Shown: positions 16,193-24,867 of the stretch, in pieces
Position numbering within the stretch: the stretch's first letter is position 1
How the letters are laid out: every line of letters starts with the position of its first letter
From: Puniceicoccales bacterium
GTDB lineage: Bacteria; Verrucomicrobiota; Verrucomicrobiia; Opitutales; UBA9783
Length of the DNA: 47,199 nucleotides
NCBI GenBank assembly: GCA_031278975.1
Contig: JAITJL010000014.1
Span: 1-47,199, forward strand
Direction: 5' to 3'
Notes under the pieces: generated by a model
Database searches by the model: none
What the model was told of the DNA's origin: nothing
What the model saw: only the letters and a program-made list of their open reading frames with translations
Position numbers and translations under genes: made by a program

Positions 16193-17902
16193 TTACGAGG
16201 AAAAGATCCAAACTTTTTTTAGTACACCTGATTCCACAACGTCGTAAGCCTGTAACCGCATTTTAACGTTTTCGGGTAACAAGCTTGCATCCAATTCGAT
16301 TTGCTTGGTACCGTCGGCAACGACGAATTTTGTGTATTGGCCCTGATCGCTTGCCGACTGCATCGTGGGTGTATGCGTTGGGAAGTAGGTGGCCGTTTGA
16401 GATGAACCCAATGAAATATTAAACCGCATTTCGGGGTTATGGGAAGTGGTTCTTAGGCGATTGGCGCGTATGAGTTGAATGAGGTCGTTGGGGCCCAAAT
16501 GTTTAGGAGCTCCAAATTTGAGTTCTAGGGTTCCTGTATCCACATGCGTGATTTCCTCTTGAATCACCGCATTCATGCAAGTCCAATCCCGAGCACCTTG
16601 TTGAAGATCTAAGACGGATCCTATGTAGCTCTCTTCAATTTCCGCTTGTTGGATTTTGAGTTGGCCTTCGTATTGCAGTGTTGAAACGGCTTCGAATAAG
16701 ACTTTTGCAAGCCCGCTTGGAGGTAAAGTGCTTCCTTTTACAAAGGTACAATGACGGTACGTTTTGGAAATGGCGTCGGTGGCACACAGGCGTAAGGAGA
16801 TAAAACGATTTTTAACCGTATTGGAAGGGGTTGCATAATGAACGTAAGCTGAAATTGTTTCGTATTGAGCCTTGCAATACATCCATGGAGCAACGGCACC
16901 TTCAATGAGTTCGTAGGGTAACGTGCTGGTGCGCTGTACGTTGGTAATTTGAATATGTTCACTGGCAATACTTTGCAGAAAAGGGCAATGCTCTTTCCAC
17001 CATGCAATGGAGGCTGTATCGATGGGTTCCGTTTTGACGTGTTGTTCTTGCAAGTGGGTATGAGTTCCTTCCAGTTCGATTGTTAAGACTAATGCGTTAA
17101 ATTCTTCTCCCGTTGCGTGTTTGGGGTAAGCGTCAAATGTATTTGTTTTCCAAGTATTTTGTCCTTCCGAATGCGTGTGTTCGTATTTTAAAACCACGGC
17201 ATTAACTTTTAAGTCGTGCCTTGGAACAATTTTTAGCTGCTGTGCTTGATGAATATCGATGGTTTTTACTTTTAAAAATTGTCTACGGACGACGTGAAAA
17301 GTGGGTATGGTTGAGGCATAATCCGTCCAGCAAATGGCATCGGGTGTCCACCTTAGAATACGTTGGATCGTTTCGGCACAGCTGCAGTCTTTAATGGATT
17401 CGTAGGGGAAAAAGAAATCAAATCCTTCGATGTGTCCGATTTGAAAAGGAGCCGAATGACGTATTATGTAGGTTAGTATTTGCGTAAGGCAATCCTTAGC
17501 ATTTAAATACTGGCCTGTATCCGACTGTCCAAGTATGCATGCGCCACGTTCAAAAAGAATAACTTTTGAAGGTTCTTCCGCAGCGCTTTGTGCGTATTGC
17601 CACTTTTGTTGGTAAACGAGGTGTTCGAGATACCACCAAATCCCTGAAATTTCGTACACGTTTTCTTCCAAAGTAGCCGTATAGATACACGGAACTTGCG
17701 TAATGCGTCCTTGAAACCAACGTTTGTCATCTTTGTAGATTTCGAGCATTTGATCGGGTTCAAAAAATTTTTCTCCCGCCCCAAGCGTTTGTTTGAATCT
17801 TACCGTGTCACTACCTTGATTGATGGTGCGCCGTACAACACTGTGAATGCCCCAGTCTGCTAAAGATTTTTGAGTGCCTTTGTAAGCCAGTTGCCAAGCC
17901 AT
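16193..17902 (-). CDS. Phage baseplate-hub-like / tail protein
   Basis: A 569-residue protein, the largest of the module. The N-terminus (WQLAYKGTQKSL ... VVRRTINQGSDTVRF) and the following FEPDQMLEIYKDDKRWFQGRITQV read like the first domain of tail-hub proteins (gpD / gp44-like), where an R-R-x-x-x-x-G-x-D-T start leads to a beta-barrel binding position. Then comes EISGIWWYLEHLVYQQKW, which I associate with similarly placed proteins in verrucomicrobial prophages. The C-terminal ~80 residues are beta-rich and could contact the capsid or cell. It follows the 50-residue coiled-coil gene by one base. If it is a true hub, the module includes at least one tail-tip element although no sheath, tube or tape measure is present. 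Confidence 0.5.
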   Translation of the reverse strand: MAWQLAYKGTQKSLADWGIHSVVRRTINQGSDTVRFKQTLGAGEKFFEPDQMLEIYKDDKRWFQGRITQVPCIYTATLEENVYEISGIWWYLEHLVYQQKWQYAQSAAEEPSKVILFERGACILGQSDTGQYLNAKDCLTQILTYIIRHSAPFQIGHIEGFDFFFPYESIKDCSCAETIQRILRWTPDAICWTDYASTIPTFHVVRRQFLKVKTIDIHQAQQLKIVPRHDLKVNAVVLKYEHTHSEGQNTWKTNTFDAYPKHATGEEFNALVLTIELEGTHTHLQEQHVKTEPIDTASIAWWKEHCPFLQSIASEHIQITNVQRTSTLPYELIEGAVAPWMYCKAQYETISAYVHYATPSNTVKNRFISLRLCATDAISKTYRHCTFVKGSTLPPSGLAKVLFEAVSTLQYEGQLKIQQAEIEESYIGSVLDLQQGARDWTCMNAVIQEEITHVDTGTLELKFGAPKHLGPNDLIQLIRANRLRTTSHNPEMRFNISLGSSQTATYFPTHTPTMQSASDQGQYTKFVVADGTKQIELDASLLPENVKMRLQAYDVVESGVLKKVWIFSS

Positions 17903-17903
17903 G

Positions 17904-18056
17904 TTAATTTCTTAAGTTGTGGAGTTGCTCTTTGAGTTCGCGCAGCGCATTTTCTATGTTTTCAATGTACGCTTGTTGCTCTTTAAGAGCTTCTTCCAAT
18001 GCGGTAATAGATGACGTATCCGACCCACTGTAAAGGTTTGGTTTAGATTTTTGCAC
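17904..18056 (-). CDS. Small coiled-coil protein of the phage-like module
   Basis: A 50-residue protein from a GTG start at 18056. I chose this start because a strong ribosome site, GGGAGGAAT, lies about 8 bp upstream; the longer frame to an ATG at 18128 would overlap the previous gene by 86 bp. The C-terminal 35 residues (ALEEALKEQQAYIENIENA and onward) have a heptad pattern of a coiled coil. Its stop lies one base before the hub-like gene. It could be a small assembly or scaffold factor; the function is unknown. Confidence 0.6.
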   Translation of the reverse strand: MQKSKPNLYSGSDTSSITALEEALKEQQAYIENIENALRELKEQLHNLRN

Positions 18057-18441
18057 TGAGTATTCCTCCCAAGATTGTATAGACGGTGTACGAAGCGTTT
18101 CCTCGATAATGTATTTCAACGTTTTCAAGACATGCGTGTTCCAACTGATAACATTGCTGTTCTTTGTCTTCCAATTCGATTAGGAGTCTTCCATTGGTTT
18201 GCGCAAGTTGAGAAGCGTGCAGGAGTGCATGGCATTCGGCTTCTTTTTGCGACCGATGTCTGCGCCCTACTTCGAAGATAATTTGAATTTGCAAATTCCC
18301 TCGATTTAACGTTTGGACGGACTGTGCCCGAATTCTTTGCACAATTTGTATATGCCGTTTCCCTTGAATATGAAAATGCGTTGGATTTTCATTTACTTCC
18401 ACACCTCCCGCAAGTACTTGATTATTAAGCGTGATTTTCAT
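18043..18441 (-). CDS. Module protein of unknown function, possible tail or connector component
   Basis: A 132-residue protein with a beta-rich first half (MKITLNNQVLAGGVEVNEN, QIIFEVGRRHRSQKEAE) and a helical segment (AECHALLHASQLAQTNGRL), ending beta-rich. The pattern of an F-x-V-x-R-x-H strand followed by an Ala-rich helix is common in small tail and head-completion proteins, but I cannot name the family. It starts within the stop of the gene before it (ATGA) and overlaps the start of the coiled-coil gene by 14 bp, so the three are translated together. Confidence 0.5.
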   Translation of the reverse strand: MKITLNNQVLAGGVEVNENPTHFHIQGKRHIQIVQRIRAQSVQTLNRGNLQIQIIFEVGRRHRSQKEAECHALLHASQLAQTNGRLLIELEDKEQQCYQLEHACLENVEIHYRGNASYTVYTILGGILSAKI

Positions 18442-18890
18442 GCAAAAGATAGATTGAATTTAGAGGAAGTAAAATTCATTTGAATTGCTTGCCAAAGTGT
18501 CTGATTCGTTAAATCTTTCCATGGATTTTGATAATTAAGTTCAAAACAAACTTCCCACGAAGGCGTTATGAGAGGCTGATGGGACAGTATGTAGCTGATT
18601 TGTTCGGTTTGCTCGTACGCAGAAACATCTTCCATCAGCGTGTATTTTTTAATCAGAGTTAGTTGTAGGGCAATTTTGTTCCAGAAAAGTCCAGAAATGT
18701 CTGCAGCCGACTGGAGAGGTATGGGGTAAGATACGTGCAGCTGCGTGGGTTGAATTTGCTTGTAATGGTGCAATTGTAAGTTTTCTATCGAGCTGAGACC
18801 GCGAGGAATTATGTCGATATTTTGTGAATCTTCGTTGTCCCTTAAGAACTTAACAACGGTATTTTGGATGTCTCGTAAGATGGGTTTCAT
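18438..18890 (-). CDS. Phage head-tail protein, possibly gp37/tail-terminator-like
   Basis: About 150 residues from ATG 18890 (MKPILRDIQNTVVKFLRD); an in-frame ATG at 18908 is the alternative. The start, an amphipathic helix with a following beta sheet region (LHVSYPIPLQSAADISGLFWNKIALQLTLIKK), and the place directly after the gp36-like gene fit Mu gp37 or tail-terminator proteins, which sit at the same place in Mu. Sequence similarity alone is weak, so the call depends largely on gene order. Confidence 0.5.
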   Translation of the reverse strand: MKPILRDIQNTVVKFLRDNEDSQNIDIIPRGLSSIENLQLHHYKQIQPTQLHVSYPIPLQSAADISGLFWNKIALQLTLIKKYTLMEDVSAYEQTEQISYILSHQPLITPSWEVCFELNYQNPWKDLTNQTLWQAIQMNFTSSKFNLSFA

Positions 18891-18941
18891 GGTGGAAAAA
18901 CAATGCATTAAAGGTGATGGTTTTCGTCATATACTTATCAT

Positions 18942-19367
18942 TTAAAATCCTTGTAAGGTTTTTGTATTGGCGTCGTGTGGACGATGCCGTACCGTTTCGA
19001 TCCTGAGGTGTCGTTTTGAATCATTGCACGCGTGTTGCCAGATTTCTTTCAGGTTTAGTAGCGATTGGCGCGCATGATCCGCGTTGCGAATTTGATCGCT
19101 TGAAAGTTGCATTTCGGGTAAGCGTGCTTGCAAAACTTCGATAATAAGGATGCAAGCAATACTTTTGCAGACGTCGGGTATCGATGTGTCCAATAAGGGT
19201 GAGGGTAGCCAAGTGTTGGGTACAAAAGAACGTACGTGAGCGCAAATATCTACGATTAAATTATTAAGAGGATTGTTGGAAGTTTGGTGTTGCGTAAGTA
19301 AGGCCAATTGATCTTTCGCCAGGTAATCTTCCAGGGCATCTTCGGTGAGTAAGGTCCAATTTAACAT
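18942..19367 (-). CDS. Mu gp36-like (DUF1320) head-completion protein
   Basis: A 141-residue protein of the DUF1320 / Mu gp36 type. It begins with a residue pattern typical of the family (LLTEDALEDYLAKDQLALL, then a conserved helix VDICAHVRSFVPN). The middle region SIPDVCKSIACILIIEVLQARLPEM and a C-terminal A-R-Q-S-L-L-N-L helix also agree. These proteins join the portal to the tail or stopper. It follows the major capsid gene in the order found in Mu, separated by 170 bases with no gene. Confidence 0.75.
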   Translation of the reverse strand: MLNWTLLTEDALEDYLAKDQLALLTQHQTSNNPLNNLIVDICAHVRSFVPNTWLPSPLLDTSIPDVCKSIACILIIEVLQARLPEMQLSSDQIRNADHARQSLLNLKEIWQHACNDSKRHLRIETVRHRPHDANTKTLQGF

Positions 19368-19537
19368 TTTGGTAAGGTCTATCTAAATTAGGATTTGTGT
19401 CGTTCATTCAAGGAGATTTGGACCTGAGTGGATTTTACGTATTCGTTTTACGTACTTGGTTTATTTTTGCTGCATGTCTGTGCATTTTAACGAAATGCGT
19501 AAATCTTTTTCAGATCCAAAATCTATCTTTTACGGTG

Positions 19538-20440
19538 TTAGGATTGAATATCTATTTGAATAATTCCATCCGCCGAAGTGACGGCAAGATTGCTGTAATG
19601 TTCTACCGTGATATCTGTGAATTTCGAATGTTCTTCCACGTAAACGCGAAATAAGTTGTCGCCTTCCGTAGGCGTAACAAAACGTTTGATGTGAGAAGGT
19701 TCATCCTTTAACAAACCATTTTGGGTGAAAAAAGCGAAAATTTCATTCCCTTGAATTTCGTCCCCTTGAATACCCAAGTTTTGTTTCTTCAGTAACTTAA
19801 TTTCGTCGACCAACAGTTTTTCAGCCAGTTTTTCCCTAGATAATTCGGCAACGATGTATGCGCTTGCGTTATCTTGAGCACAGTAACAATCTTGGCGTTT
19901 ATACCAGGCTAATTCGCCCCATAGTATGCGATTGGGGTAAAATCCGTGCGTATGGGCCGATTGCAGTAAGCATTCACGAACGTCTTTATCGGGGATACTT
20001 TCCGTATTCCAGGTCTTTTCTGTACGATTTGCATTTGCCTTGAGTGCGGCCATGGCTCGACGTAATTCATTGCGGTACAAGCGTTTCATCAGTAAGTGTA
20101 CGTAGCGTTCTTGCCAATCTGCTCCCACAATGTCGTCGACATCGACGCGAATGGTGAGCCCTTTGTTGAGCGTTTTTGCTTGGATTACTTGCCCGTAAAA
20201 TTCGATACGTTTAAAGCTGCTTCCCTGAGCTCTCAAATCATCGTGTTCCGAGAAGAACATTTGATCCGTATCGGTTTGTTTGTACTCGAAACGTCGTGAA
20301 ACGGGTACTTTAGGTGCCATAAAGTTCAGAAGTGCTTCAATGTTTTCGGCATCCTTCCAATCACGTGTAAATGAGGTTAGAGATTCCGAGTAGTGAGATG
20401 GATTGAATTGAGATTCTTGTGCGTGCGATAGGTGATTCAT
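19538..20440 (-). CDS. Phage major capsid protein (Mu gpT-type position)
   Basis: A 300-residue protein in the place of the Mu gpT capsid gene. Features seen are an N-terminal helical arm (FTRDWKDAENIEALLNFMAPKVPVSRRFEYKQ...), a beta/alpha core including VDVDDIVGADWQERYVHLLMKRLYRNELRRAM, and an L-W-G-E-L-A-W type beta element, ending in repeated strands (FRVYVEEHSKFTDITVEHYSNL). The fold is probably HK97-like, from gene order and secondary-structure impression. The ATG at 20440 has an AAGGA site ~10 bp upstream. The decoration protein precedes it by 5 bp. Confidence 0.7.
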   Translation of the reverse strand: MNHLSHAQESQFNPSHYSESLTSFTRDWKDAENIEALLNFMAPKVPVSRRFEYKQTDTDQMFFSEHDDLRAQGSSFKRIEFYGQVIQAKTLNKGLTIRVDVDDIVGADWQERYVHLLMKRLYRNELRRAMAALKANANRTEKTWNTESIPDKDVRECLLQSAHTHGFYPNRILWGELAWYKRQDCYCAQDNASAYIVAELSREKLAEKLLVDEIKLLKKQNLGIQGDEIQGNEIFAFFTQNGLLKDEPSHIKRFVTPTEGDNLFRVYVEEHSKFTDITVEHYSNLAVTSADGIIQIDIQS

Positions 20441-20445
20441 ACGAT

Positions 20446-20910
20446 TTATTCCTTGATTTCAAGTTTGTGAGGGACGGTTGTAGAAACTTCAATGAGATCG
20501 TCTTTTTGGCCATCCGTTAATGCGATGCCAATGCATGTGTATTGCCCGGAAGTTGTAGGTATAGCTTTGACGTAGCCATCGTCATCTGAACACAGCAAGT
20601 TTCCCGCTTTTACGGTATCTGAAGTTTGAATATGGAGCGTGTATTTACTGGTTCCGAGCAAATGAATGCAAATGGGCAAGCAAGTATTTGTGCTGGGTTG
20701 GTAGGTAACGCCTATGGGGAGTTCGTTGTTGGGACACAATTGAATACGGTCGTTATCTTCCGTAAAGCAAATAAGCCGATGGGCTGGAAGATTATCCGCA
20801 TTTGGGAATTTTGACAATGTGCCTTCGTGGGTTCCCAAAGCGCATTTTGTGTTGGAGAAAATGAAACGTAACCCTGTTTCATGGAGTGTTGTTTTATTGT
20901 TTGTTTTCAT
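20446..20910 (-). CDS. Capsid decoration protein (DUF2190-like)
   Basis: A 154-residue beta-rich protein. It contains the features of DUF2190/decoration proteins: ICFTEDNDRIQLCPNNELPIGVT, VKAGNLLCSDDDGYVKAIP and CIGIALTDGQKDDLIEVSTTVP, where the last part is the typical G-I-A-L-x-D-G block. Such proteins sit on the capsid surface and stabilise the filled head. It lies between the protease and the capsid gene, as in Mu-like prophages. Confidence 0.65.
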   Translation of the reverse strand: MKTNNKTTLHETGLRFIFSNTKCALGTHEGTLSKFPNADNLPAHRLICFTEDNDRIQLCPNNELPIGVTYQPSTNTCLPICIHLLGTSKYTLHIQTSDTVKAGNLLCSDDDGYVKAIPTTSGQYTCIGIALTDGQKDDLIEVSTTVPHKLEIKE

Positions 20911-21043
20911 AAGATGTTGTGTGTAAAATGAATTGAATTCGTTGAGAAAGATGTTTTTCTATTTATGATGAGTAGTCATTTTTCAAATGTTTGCCCAAAA
21001 GTGTCTGCTAATACATGTGCCAAAGTTTCAAATTTCGTTGCGG

Positions 21044-21679
21044 TTAAGATTTGTGAGAATTGACGTCGGTCTGCTTGACGTGGTGCCAAGCTTCCGGATA
21101 ACTTTCGCCCGTTTCCAACATGCGTTGTTGTATTCGCTTGGTAACGTTTAAAATATTTTCTTTGTCGCAACGTAACTGATGTAATTGGGTTGTGATACGG
21201 ACGGTTGGCGTTGGATTTGGTATAATGGCTTGAACGGGCAGATTGGGTTGGTTGGTGAGTCCAACGGATAGCAAACGAATGGGTGTGTACCCGCGATTGT
21301 TGAGCGGTTTCATAAGCCACCGTGGAGACAAGTATCGATATTGTTGCGCTTGAATTATTTTTAAACCTTCCAGCGTCCACTTGATGTTGACCCAAATGCC
21401 ATCGCTGTTAATTTTGAGGCTTTTTACGCGACCGTATTCGTTGGGATTCATGTGTTCTGGGAGGTGAGAAAAATTTGGATCGTCGGGGTGTCCAATGTAC
21501 ACGGGAACGTATTTCCAGCCGAATCGGTGCAGCAAAGTTTTAAATTGTTGAACCAATTGCAAAGCGGAAGTCTTCGTAATAAATTGTTTTCCATGGGAAT
21601 GATCAAAGATTCCGTAGCTTGCCAATTGAATCCACTGAAGATCGGATGTGTGTTTAATTTTTATGGGAGGTGTCAACAT
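21044..21679 (-). CDS. Mu gpI-like prohead protease/scaffold
   Basis: A 211-residue protein with the shape of Mu gpI: QLASYGIFDHSHGKQFIT near the start, VPVYIGHPDDPNFSHLP (the histidine-aspartate block), YGRVKSLKINSDGIWVNIKWT and the conserved QYRYLSPRWL. The late part PIRLLSVGLTNQPNLP also matches. In Mu the N-terminal part is a protease that matures the prohead and the C-terminal part acts as scaffold. At 211 residues it is much shorter than Mu gpI (about 360), mainly lacking the scaffold-like C-terminus. Its start is 12 bases from the portal gene stop. Confidence 0.75.
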   Translation of the reverse strand: MLTPPIKIKHTSDLQWIQLASYGIFDHSHGKQFITKTSALQLVQQFKTLLHRFGWKYVPVYIGHPDDPNFSHLPEHMNPNEYGRVKSLKINSDGIWVNIKWTLEGLKIIQAQQYRYLSPRWLMKPLNNRGYTPIRLLSVGLTNQPNLPVQAIIPNPTPTVRITTQLHQLRCDKENILNVTKRIQQRMLETGESYPEAWHHVKQTDVNSHKS

Positions 21680-21691
21680 AGCGAAATTTTT

Positions 21692-22891
21692 TTATGGGTG
21701 TTGCAAGGTATCGCTCGAATTACAAGGAGGATTAAGACCGAAGTGTTCACGAATATCGTTGAGGCTTAACGCTACGCCCATGTCCCAAAGTGTTTTGAAA
21801 ATGGCTAAATCATTGTTTAAATTTTTATTGGGAGAAAATTTGAGCTGAAAGTATGCCTTGGGTTGTTCGGTTCCAACAAGATATTTGAGGACGTAACGGT
21901 CCACTTGGTTATTGAGGGTATCCGAAATCATTTGTGCATCTTCTTCTTCCAGCAGTGTTTTTTCATCCCACTGAACGGATGCACCGGTACCGTTTTGCTG
22001 AGAAAAAGTCGTTAAGTCGGATCCACGCCACAGGGCTGCCATCGCACGGTCCATGCGTTCCACTAATTTTGGATACGGTAACTCTCCTTTACCTGAAATA
22101 TCAATGGCTTGAATATCCGTTCCCGTCGACATGAGGGCGTGAAATTCGGCACCAAAGTTTTTTACGGCTTCACGGGCAATTTCCCATTCGTTGGATCCGG
22201 GACGTGCATTGGTGACGCCTTTGACGCCGGGCATGCCATTTCGTTCGCAGTAAATGAGCCAATCTCTCAGTGGCAAGTGTTTGAACAAGTATGCGATGGA
22301 GCACGATTCCATAAGGCCATCGCCGGTCGTTACAAGCCATTCTCCTGAGGATAATGGGATCTTTTTATCTTTATTCGCTTGTATGAAATGGAGATGTCCG
22401 TCTTTATTTTCAAAAAACCAAAGCGGAACGAAGCGAAATTCGGCCGACAAATACTTTTTTTGTTCTTGGAGCAAAGGTTTAAAGACGATTTCGTGAACAG
22501 CGTACCTTTTCCCAATGGCATCCATCATTTGTTTGATGAGTAAAGAAAGTCCACCGCGTTCGTTCTCGTCATACGCATTGATGCAAATGACATTGTTGTA
22601 AAAGTGTTCTAAAATTTCTTTTTGTTGCATCGCTTCTTCGGTATTATCAATGGTTAGAATTTCCCAGGGGAGGCGAGCAATTGCCTTTTTTCGCTTTGAA
22701 ATGACACCTTGCAGCAGGTCATCTCTGCGTTCAATGGCTTCCCAAATGAGTGCCGCTTGTTTTAATTGTCCTGCGTGAAAGGCATCCAATACACGCGACA
22801 GCGATGCAGGTGTCAATGAGCGTATGGGATTCCACATTTGACGAGCGATGCTGTCCTGTCTGAACGAAGTGAGATAAGTGTTAATTTTCAT
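21692..22891 (-). CDS. Mu gp29-like portal protein (DUF935)
   Basis: A 399-residue portal protein of the DUF935 family. Motifs seen are WNPIRSLTPASLSRVLDAF, LIWEAIERRDDLLQGVISKRKKAIARL, and the later block MDRAMAALWRGSDLTTFSQQ followed by ASVQWDEKTLLEEEDAQMI. It forms the dodecameric channel through which TerL packages DNA. The start MKINTYLTSF at ATG 22891 overlaps the terminase stop by 11 bp; an upstream ATG at 23002 in the same frame would overlap the terminase heavily and I reject it. Family members are commonly near 450-500 residues, so it is somewhat compact. Confidence 0.85.
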   Translation of the reverse strand: MKINTYLTSFRQDSIARQMWNPIRSLTPASLSRVLDAFHAGQLKQAALIWEAIERRDDLLQGVISKRKKAIARLPWEILTIDNTEEAMQQKEILEHFYNNVICINAYDENERGGLSLLIKQMMDAIGKRYAVHEIVFKPLLQEQKKYLSAEFRFVPLWFFENKDGHLHFIQANKDKKIPLSSGEWLVTTGDGLMESCSIAYLFKHLPLRDWLIYCERNGMPGVKGVTNARPGSNEWEIAREAVKNFGAEFHALMSTGTDIQAIDISGKGELPYPKLVERMDRAMAALWRGSDLTTFSQQNGTGASVQWDEKTLLEEEDAQMISDTLNNQVDRYVLKYLVGTEQPKAYFQLKFSPNKNLNNDLAIFKTLWDMGVALSLNDIREHFGLNPPCNSSDTLQHP

Positions 22892-24233
22892 AAATGAAGT
22901 GTTTGGGTGTTTGAAAAATTTCCGTACTGCATGGCGTTGTTTGCATGTATTCCGTGGCCGACAATGCCAACGCAAAAGCCCAAAACCTATCTGCGTGTCC
23001 ATCGACCGTATGGTTAGCCACGAAATGAGCTTGGGAAGATGTCCACTGTAAGTGTACGTTGAGAAAATCGTTGATGAGTGTTGGATCGTTCGGAATTTTG
23101 AGTTGGTGTCGTTCGATGATCATCTTAAGTCCATATGCGAGTTTTTCTTTAATTTTTTGAGAGAAATGAACGCCTTTGATACGGTGCGTTCCCCAACGTT
23201 TTTGCGCACGTTCTACAAATTGGTAGCCTATGCCTGTTTGATCAATGCAGGCGTGTTGGACGTGATAATCTTTCAAGAGATGATCCAGTAAAATTTCCTG
23301 CTGGTCAAAATGTGCATTTTTTAAGGTACAAATTTTTCTAGTAAAGAATGTATCTCCGATGGTTTCAATGATTACGAAAACGCTTAGGTCGTTCGACCTT
23401 GCAAGATCAACCCCTAAAAAAGTAGAATAGTGATGGACTTTTTCCCAGGGTTCTGAAGAGGTGTAGAAACACGGTTCCAAATCGACAAATTTGATAAAAG
23501 ATGCGTCATCGTCCATGGGTGTACACATGTATTCTTGCCGAAATACATTTTCGTGCACGCAGGCATTGCGTATGAAGTTAAAATAAGCGGATTCGTCCAT
23601 CATTTGACGAGGATCCTCTTTGGGGAGTTTCAATTTTAACTTTTGTAAAAACCCTTGTTCCAAGGCATCGACCAAAGTGATTGTATGCAGGGAGATATTT
23701 TTTGGGTTTCCATTGAATTTAATGTCCTGGAGCAGTTTGTTGAAAAAATTATTGGCACCTCGGTGAGTTGATATAATTTCTAAATGGCCGCCCCACGTGA
23801 TACCTGGGTAGGCAATGTTGTAAAGGTGTTCTGGATTGTCGTGAAGGGCAAATTCGTCCAGAATGCGTGTCCCACGTTTTCCGGCTTGTGCATTTGGGTT
23901 GGATGAAACAATTTGTAGCGTGCTGCCGTTATTGAAATGTAGCGCGTAAATGCATTGTTTGCGTTTGTTGTCCAAAACAGGTTGATAAATTATGGAGTGG
24001 AGTACGTTGGCAAACTTTTTGCAATCGTCGAGGAAAAGTTTTGCTTGCGTAAGGTCGCGCGAGCAAATCCAGATGGATCGTTGAGGGTAACGTAAACTTT
24101 CTCTTATGGCTCGATAGGCACTCGCCCACGATAAGCCTATTTGTCTTGATTTTTCCATGATCTTAATGCGGGCATTATCCATTATCCAACGCTTTTGGTA
24201 AGGTAGGAAAAAAGTTTGCGAATGGCGTAACAT
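22881..24233 (-). CDS. Terminase large subunit (Mu gp28-like)
   Basis: A 450-residue DNA-packaging motor. The ATPase part shows a deviant Walker A (EKSRQIGLSW), a Walker B (TRILDEFALHD) and the coupling segment EIISTHRG. The nuclease half has the RNase H-like motifs TFLGVDLARSND, ACIDQTGIGYQ and DGHADRFWAFALAL. All expected acidic residues appear to be present, so the enzyme looks intact. It overlaps the portal gene by 11 bp. An intact packaging ATPase and nuclease in a cluster without replication or integration genes is one of the main reasons to consider a domesticated packaging function. Confidence 0.9.
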   Translation of the reverse strand: MLRHSQTFFLPYQKRWIMDNARIKIMEKSRQIGLSWASAYRAIRESLRYPQRSIWICSRDLTQAKLFLDDCKKFANVLHSIIYQPVLDNKRKQCIYALHFNNGSTLQIVSSNPNAQAGKRGTRILDEFALHDNPEHLYNIAYPGITWGGHLEIISTHRGANNFFNKLLQDIKFNGNPKNISLHTITLVDALEQGFLQKLKLKLPKEDPRQMMDESAYFNFIRNACVHENVFRQEYMCTPMDDDASFIKFVDLEPCFYTSSEPWEKVHHYSTFLGVDLARSNDLSVFVIIETIGDTFFTRKICTLKNAHFDQQEILLDHLLKDYHVQHACIDQTGIGYQFVERAQKRWGTHRIKGVHFSQKIKEKLAYGLKMIIERHQLKIPNDPTLINDFLNVHLQWTSSQAHFVANHTVDGHADRFWAFALALSATEYMQTTPCSTEIFQTPKHFIYEN

Positions 24234-24236
24234 GGT

Positions 24237-24581
24237 TTACAGAAGTTGCAATTGTTCTTCGATTTCCTTCAACGATTCTTCGGATAAAGCCCAGGTAAGC
24301 GGATTGTTATCGGTATTCCTTGTTGTCATTTCCAGTGAGAAGTGGTGCAGATGTTGATAATTTTGCATGAGCTTGTGTAAAATTGTGGACAGTTCCTTAA
24401 TTTTTCCCCAATCGGGTTCATTGTCCTTGTGAAGGCATAAGTGATCGAATAAGTGTTCCCAGAGTAAACCCATGGATTGCTCTGCGAAGGTCATTTGTTC
24501 CAATAAAGTGGTTGCTTGTTTGGCAAGTTTTATGTGGTCAATGTGTTTTTTGAACGATGCGTTAGGTTTTGAATTTGTCAT
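24237..24581 (-). CDS. Mu gp27-like small protein upstream of the terminase
   Basis: A 114-residue, highly helical protein rich in Leu, Gln and His (LAKQATTLLEQMTFAEQSMGL, KIKELSTILHKLMQNYQHL). By place, directly before TerL by 3 bp, and by composition it corresponds to Mu gp27 (DUF3486-like) or a terminase small subunit. No helix-turn-helix is evident. It begins within the stop of the winged-helix gene (ATGA overlap). Confidence 0.5.
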   Translation of the reverse strand: MTNSKPNASFKKHIDHIKLAKQATTLLEQMTFAEQSMGLLWEHLFDHLCLHKDNEPDWGKIKELSTILHKLMQNYQHLHHFSLEMTTRNTDNNPLTWALSEESLKEIEEQLQLL

Positions 24582-24835
24582 GAATTCGTTTCCAAGAAGT
24601 CAATGCCTTTGCTAGCCAATTTGTAGCGTCGGTGGTTGGGGCACAATTCGTTCGATATGCATTGAATAAATCCTTTATCGAGTAAATATTCTAATTCTTT
24701 CCGAACCGTTTCATTGTGTGAAGGAAGTCCGGCAATACGTAACCCTTGCCAGAGTGTTTCGATGGGTAATGTGATTGGGTAAGCAGCCTCCAGTTGAACG
24801 AGAAGTGCACGGCGTATGGATTCTTGTGTATGCAT
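24578..24835 (-). CDS. Small winged-helix protein of the phage-like module
   Basis: An 85-residue protein. It reads as a winged helix: a first helix SIRRALLVQLEAAYPI, a second LPIETLWQGLRIAGL, a recognition helix NETVRKELEYLLDKGFI, then the wing (HRRYKLASKGIDFLE). Mu has similar small proteins between its middle and late genes. It could be a DNA-binding packaging factor or a late-gene regulator. It lies 32 bp after the membrane-protein gene. Confidence 0.6.
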   Translation of the reverse strand: MHTQESIRRALLVQLEAAYPITLPIETLWQGLRIAGLPSHNETVRKELEYLLDKGFIQCISNELCPNHRRYKLASKGIDFLETNS

Positions 24836-24867
24836 AACGAAGAAAGGTGGAAAATGAGATGGGGTAA

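Noticed and set aside
17904-18128. 74-codon version of the coiled-coil gene
   Set aside because: The longer start overlaps the previous gene by 86 bp and has no ribosome site, whereas the GTG at 18056 has a strong one.
20976-21395. A 139-codon minus-strand frame overlapping the gpI-like gene
   Set aside because: It lies in another frame of the clear gpI-like protease, has biased low-complexity composition and no recognised motif.
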